A stretch of 64,000 nt of DNA from Haloferax marinum. Lineage in GTDB: Archaea; Halobacteriota; Halobacteria; Halobacteriales; Haloferacaceae. Under the pieces are notes generated by a model, which saw only the letters and a list, made by a program, of their open reading frames with translations, ran no database searches and was not told the DNA's origin. A program made the position numbers and the translations under genes. Shown here in pieces: positions 60,063-64,000 of this stretch (positions are counted from its first letter, which is position 1; the number at the start of each line of letters is the position of its first letter). The DNA is taken from NCBI RefSeq assembly GCF_009674625.1, contig NZ_WKJQ01000001.1, forward strand, positions 2,542,001 through 2,606,000, read 5' to 3'.

Positions 60063-62339
60063 ATGACCCACAAACAACCCTCCAAACACATACTGTCGCC
60101 ACTCAGGCACGTATCGCGCGAGCTCGCTGCCCGCTTCGGCAGCGACCGCTCGCACCTCCGAACTGACGACCGAGGCGCGTCCGCGATTCTCGGGACGATG
60201 TTCGCGTTCGCGCTCGTCGTCTCCGTCGTCGCGATGGTGCAGGTCTCGGCGGTTCCCGCGTGGAACCAGCAGACTGAGTTCGAACACCTCCAGACCGTCG
60301 AGGGAGAGTTCGCCACGTTCGACGAACGTATCGCGAAAGCCTCGTCGGGAACGCCCAGCAGGGTGTCCCTCGAAGCGGGTGTCGACTACCCGACTCGCGC
60401 GCTGTTCGTCTCTCCCGCTGCAGGGTCAGGGACGATTCGGACGACCGACCCTGCGACGGTGACGATTCGAAACGCCAGGGCCATCGATGAGCCCACGAAA
60501 GAGTACTGGAACGGTGACGCCCACGAGTTCGACTCGCAGATGCTCCTGTACCAGCCCGACTACCGCTACCTGCAGAACGACCCCGTCCTCACCCACGAGG
60601 GCGTCGTTCGCTACACGAAGTACGAGTCGGGTGAGGTCGGTGCGTCCCAGTCGCTAATCGATGGGAAGCGCATCTCGCTCGTCCTGTTAGAGGGAGACCT
60701 CGACGTCGGTGTGAAAGACGCCACGACGTTCAGCGTCGTTCCGCTGAGTGCCGGCACTGAGTACATCAGTGTCAACAGCAACGGGACGCCGATTCAGATT
60801 TCGGTTCCGACCCATCTCTCGAACGAGACGTGGTCCGACCTGCTCGAAAGCGAGCGGTACGCCGACGTCGTCGACTACAACGACACGACCGGGGCCGACT
60901 ACAACCTCGTTACCGTCGAGCTCGTCGGCGGGCCGGTGTACGACCTGCACATCGCTCGCGTGGGTATCGATACGCCTGGGACGCCGCAACCCCCCGAGTA
61001 CATCGTCGACATATCCGGGAACGGAGATACTGTGCCAGCAAACGCACGGCACCTCGCCGTCGTGGAAGTCCGCGACGCACAGAACAACCCCGTCGCGAAC
61101 GCACCCGTCGTGGCCGGGACGATACTCACCGACCCCGCAGCGAACGTCGAAGCACACGATACCGGTACTTCGACAACCGTGACCGACGAGAACGGCCGTG
61201 CGACGTTCGAATACACGTATCTGGGCTCGCCAGACGGTATCGTCGACGACCAGTTCGACGTTCACGTGATGAACTCGTCTGGCCCGGACGCGTACGTCGT
61301 CGACACGGTGACGTTCACGGTCGAGATTCGGGAGAGCAACGAGGAGTCCATCCCGCGCGGATTCAAGACGAAAGCTGCTGGTTCGACTCCCTACGCCGAC
61401 CTGAACGGTAACGGACTCTACGATGGTCCGAACGAATCTGTCACGCCTGTCAGTCGGAAGATTGGCAAGGAAACGTATGTGGCGTACGATGCAGGGTCGT
61501 CACGACTCGTGGTTCCCTCAGACATCGGGACGGTCGTCGCAACCGACGGCCTCCTGCTGGAAGGCAACGGTGTCTCGCTACACACTGACCTCGTCTCGAC
61601 GAGCGGAGATATCTGGATTAACGGAGGAAGTGGACCGGTCCACGCCGTCGGAACCCGGATGACTGCAATTGGCTCGAACGGTGATATCACCATCGAGACG
61701 GACGATTCGATCGATTTCACCGGTGCGTCGGTTATCTCACAGGGTGACGTCACGATCTACTCGAAGCAGGAGATGACGCTCGACAAAGCCGGCATCACGT
61801 CTGAGAAAGATGGTGGCGTCCTGAGCGTCACGTCCGACAGTGCCATCTCTGGAATCGATGCAGACATCTCTGGGAAGGGTTCAGTCTCCGTCGCCGGAAG
61901 CGAAGTCGACCTCTCGGGTGCTGGAATCTCGTCCACGAAGGACACCCAGATTCTCGAGGTGAAGTCGACGAGTGGGGGCCTCACCCTTACTGGCGTCGTC
62001 ATGGACGGCGATGGTGGTATCTCACTCGACTCTGCCGACGTCGTCGAACTGCGAGGCGGAAGTCTCGCGTCGTCCAAGACGGGGTCCGATATCGTGGTCC
62101 AAGCCGACAACTCGATAAACGGTGAAGAAGTCTCCATCGTCGCCACCCGTGACGTCAAGTTACTCGCAGGAACGTACGTCTACCTCGAGACTGCGACGAT
62201 TGTCGCAGATAGCGACAGTTCGAACGATGGGAAAGGCGGGAACAAAACTAACAAGGGAGATGTCACAATCTCACCCACCGGTGCCGATTGCACTGGTGCG
62301 ACCATCTCACCCGCCGTCGACCCAGGAGTGTGTACGTGA
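60063..62339 (+). CDS. Large pilin-like surface protein with Big-1 and beta-helix-like parts (DUF7289-type)
   Basis: A 758-residue protein with a basic cytoplasmic N-terminus, then TDDRGASAILGTMFAFALVVSVVAMVQVSAVP (residues 34-65), the layout of an archaeal class III (pilin-like) signal peptide and helix. It then resembles DUF7289 (about 70-310), with an Ig/Big-1-like domain AVVEVRDAQNNPVANAPVVAGT through GRATFEYTYLG (about 325-400). The last 320 residues have repeating short strands (GDVTIYSKQEMTLDKAGIT, SGKGSVSVAGSEVDLSGAGIS, GGISLDSADVVELRGGSLA), as in a beta-helix or bactofilin-like stalk. Only the first 3 bp separate it from pilC, so it is probably a structural client of the pilus machine. 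Confidence 0.75.
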   Translation: MTHKQPSKHILSPLRHVSRELAARFGSDRSHLRTDDRGASAILGTMFAFALVVSVVAMVQVSAVPAWNQQTEFEHLQTVEGEFATFDERIAKASSGTPSRVSLEAGVDYPTRALFVSPAAGSGTIRTTDPATVTIRNARAIDEPTKEYWNGDAHEFDSQMLLYQPDYRYLQNDPVLTHEGVVRYTKYESGEVGASQSLIDGKRISLVLLEGDLDVGVKDATTFSVVPLSAGTEYISVNSNGTPIQISVPTHLSNETWSDLLESERYADVVDYNDTTGADYNLVTVELVGGPVYDLHIARVGIDTPGTPQPPEYIVDISGNGDTVPANARHLAVVEVRDAQNNPVANAPVVAGTILTDPAANVEAHDTGTSTTVTDENGRATFEYTYLGSPDGIVDDQFDVHVMNSSGPDAYVVDTVTFTVEIRESNEESIPRGFKTKAAGSTPYADLNGNGLYDGPNESVTPVSRKIGKETYVAYDAGSSRLVVPSDIGTVVATDGLLLEGNGVSLHTDLVSTSGDIWINGGSGPVHAVGTRMTAIGSNGDITIETDDSIDFTGASVISQGDVTIYSKQEMTLDKAGITSEKDGGVLSVTSDSAISGIDADISGKGSVSVAGSEVDLSGAGISSTKDTQILEVKSTSGGLTLTGVVMDGDGGISLDSADVVELRGGSLASSKTGSDIVVQADNSINGEEVSIVATRDVKLLAGTYVYLETATIVADSDSSNDGKGGNKTNKGDVTISPTGADCTGATISPAVDPGVCT

Positions 62340-63580
62340 CGCCGATTGCCTCTCTCGGTGAGGGCCGTGCGACCTCCGAAATCCTCGGACTCGTATTCGC
62401 GTTCGCTCTCGTCATCTCGGTTATCGCGACGGCACAACTGGCTATGACGCCAGTGTTGACCGCCGGTGACGAAGCAGACCACCAGCATCGGGTCACGTCC
62501 GACCTCGCCGAGTTGGATGCCGCGCTCTTCACCGCCGCCGGTACCGACGCGTCTGGCCGTGTCGCTGTCGAGACAGACGTCGTGTACCCAGAGCGATACC
62601 TCATCGTTTCACCGCCGCAAGCGACCGGCACCTTCGACACCACGGTGAGTGGCACTGTCACAGTCTCGAACGCCACGGCCCTCGGCTCTTCGAAGGTCTA
62701 CTGGGATGGGTCGAAGCGTCCGTTCACCACGAAAGCGCTCGTCTACCATCCGAACTACGCCGAACGGAACACGGAGACGCTGTACGTCGAATCGGGCGTC
62801 TCCTACCTCCGCACCAACGACGGAACGGAGGTCGTCCACCGGCAGTCGCTCGTCCGCGGGAACGACATCACGTTGGTCCTCATAGACGGTGAACTCGAGG
62901 GTCAGACCGTCGCCGGACAGACAGTCGGGTTCACCCCGGTCACAGCGAGTGAGCGAACGCTGATGGTCCAATCGACGACAGACGAGAGACTCACCATCGA
63001 AGTCCCGACTACCCTCTCGAACGTGACCTGGACGAGACTCCTCCTCGACGACGAGAACTCGACGGTCTACTCGGTCAACGTTACGCAGGAACCGGGGAAC
63101 GACTACAATACCCTCACGGTCGTCCTCGAACCTGGTCTCTACGACCTGCACATCGCCCAGGTGAGTGTCGGAACACCCCCCGCTGGTGAAGGGGTCGGAG
63201 TCATGGGTGCCGGTCCGGGTGTCCCTGTCGACCCAGACGACGCCAACGCCTCCGTCGCGTATCTCGTCCTCGAATCAGCCAACGGGACGTGGGTACCGAC
63301 CGGCGGAAGCGAGAAATTCGTGGTTCGAGCGCTCGACGAGTACGGTTCCCCGGTCGCTGGTGCGACACTCAACGCGACCGACGGAACGTTCGGTGCGGTG
63401 ACAGCGTCGAACGGTGCGGTCACGAACGAAGACGGGGTCGTCACCTTCCGGTACACCCCCGACGGAGACAAGATGGACAAGGACGCTACTCTCGCCGACG
63501 ATACGGTCAGCATCTCCATCGGAATGGGTGCGTCGAAGAAGGAGGTACTCGTCGAGTTCGAGATTCGACGCTTCGGCTGA
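62336..63580 (+). CDS. Second pilin-like surface protein, DUF7289-type with Ig-like C-terminus
   Basis: A 414-residue protein. I use the GTG at 62336, since GTGA overlaps the upstream TGA by 4 bp and gives MTPIASLGEGRATSEILGLVFAFALVISVIATAQLAM at the N-terminus: a short head, a cleavage-like GR/ATSE site with Glu near the mature start, and one hydrophobic helix. The next 300 residues parallel the upstream protein (LDAALFTAAGTDASGRVAVETDVVYPERYLIVSPP), and the C-terminus has an Ig-like domain FVVRALDEYGSPVAGATLN through GVVTFRYTPDG. It is a short paralogue lacking the beta-helix part, co-translated with the large one. Confidence 0.72.
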   Translation: MTPIASLGEGRATSEILGLVFAFALVISVIATAQLAMTPVLTAGDEADHQHRVTSDLAELDAALFTAAGTDASGRVAVETDVVYPERYLIVSPPQATGTFDTTVSGTVTVSNATALGSSKVYWDGSKRPFTTKALVYHPNYAERNTETLYVESGVSYLRTNDGTEVVHRQSLVRGNDITLVLIDGELEGQTVAGQTVGFTPVTASERTLMVQSTTDERLTIEVPTTLSNVTWTRLLLDDENSTVYSVNVTQEPGNDYNTLTVVLEPGLYDLHIAQVSVGTPPAGEGVGVMGAGPGVPVDPDDANASVAYLVLESANGTWVPTGGSEKFVVRALDEYGSPVAGATLNATDGTFGAVTASNGAVTNEDGVVTFRYTPDGDKMDKDATLADDTVSISIGMGASKKEVLVEFEIRRFG

Positions 63581-63655
63581 ACCCGTTTTTCTCCCCCCAC
63601 CCAGTCACCATACCTTGGGGGAAGATTAACACGCCTCTTTTCGTACTATTCTCTC

Positions 63656-64000
63656 ATGTCATTCGACCCAACTCGCGTTTCGACCGTCACCTTCGACTCC
63701 TACAGCACGCTCGTCGACGTCGACGCCGCCGAGAAGGCGCTCGCAGACCGCGTAGACGACCCAGAACCCGTCTCGAAACTCTGGCGGTCTCGCTCACTGG
63801 AGTACACCTTCGTCGGAAATCACGTCGACGAGTATCGCCCCTTCTACGAGGTGAATCGCGACGCGCTCCAGTACGCACTCGACGCGCACGACGTGCCAGT
63901 CTCCGAGGCTGAACGAGACGAGATTCTCGCCGTCTACCACGAACTCGACGTGTTCGACGACGTTCGTGACTCCATCGAGCGACTGCGTGATGCAGGCTAC
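63656..64000 (+). CDS. HAD hydrolase, haloacid-dehalogenase type II-like, 3' part outside window
   Basis: The first 115 residues are present. MSFDPTRVSTVTFDSYSTLVDVDAAEKAL contains HAD motif I as FDSYSTLVD (DxYxT), which is typical of L-2-haloacid dehalogenase-like members. WRSRSLEYTFVGNHVDEYRPFYEVNRDAL then matches the start of their helical cap, and DDVRDSIERLRDAGY leads toward motif II, which is cut off. The substrate cannot be stated. GTACTATT lies close upstream of the ATG. The gene is 75 bp after the pil operon. Confidence 0.88.
   Translation, partial: MSFDPTRVSTVTFDSYSTLVDVDAAEKALADRVDDPEPVSKLWRSRSLEYTFVGNHVDEYRPFYEVNRDALQYALDAHDVPVSEAERDEILAVYHELDVFDDVRDSIERLRDAGY

Overview
The window is chromosomal DNA of a halophilic archaeon of the Haloferax type. 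The proteins are strongly acidic, coding GC is high, and most genes have a TATA-like element 24-30 nt before the start codon, which suggests leaderless transcripts. Several genes are archaea-specific: MptA, RadB, HerA/NurA, S8e, aIF1-like, Cdc48 and ADP-type pst/PhoU fusions. The gene order (mptA, carB, nadK, pst operon, cdc48, larC, radB) matches my memory of the Haloferax volcanii HVO_234x-HVO_239x region; this was not checked by search.

Layout. 1-12.5 kb: metabolic genes (enolase-superfamily protein, pdxS, thrB), an orphan membrane histidine kinase, a FAD oxidoreductase, a TetR-MATE efflux pair with a 24-bp palindrome over the start codon, and a pyridine nucleotide-disulfide oxidoreductase. 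12.5-18.2 kb: small haloarchaeal proteins, mptA, a TrmB regulator, a DUF255 thioredoxin-like protein, fxsA and tRNA-Ile(GAU). 18.3-19.3 kb: an AT-rich islet next to the tRNA with one unrecognised membrane protein. 19.6-25.5 kb: small proteins, a zinc-less aIF1 paralogue, a Ca2+/Na+ exchanger, an Eis-like acetyltransferase and an S66 peptidase. 25.6-33.4 kb: carB, an NmrA-like SDR, nadK, a KaiC-like ATPase, a nitroreductase and a universal stress protein. 33.4-37.1 kb: herA and nurA with an opposite-strand gene between them. 37-39.4 kb: HAD hydrolase, small proteins, S8e. 39.6-46.3 kb: phosphate locus, with an AbrB-PhoU fusion divergent from pstS-pstC-pstA-pstB-phoU. 46.4-55.4 kb: cdc48, larC with a histidine-rich insert, a VOC protein, a Tat-exported protein, an alpha/beta hydrolase, a RuvC/RNase H-like protein divergent from radB, and a CBS-domain protein with a ribosome-hibernation-like tail. 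55.8-63.6 kb: a tight four-gene operon of pilus ATPase, membrane platform and two very large pilin-like surface proteins. The window ends inside a HAD hydrolase.

Working together: the pst operon plus two PhoU proteins form a complete phosphate uptake and control unit. HerA/NurA, RadB and the RNase H-like protein are DNA-repair functions. The pil operon is a self-contained type IV pilus-like export or assembly unit. A recurring feature is short tandem duplications at gene 3' ends and in the gaps after them (2.7, 13.5, 20.6, 21.8, 28.8 and 39.4-39.6 kb). No CRISPR array, intact insertion sequence or replication origin was recognised.
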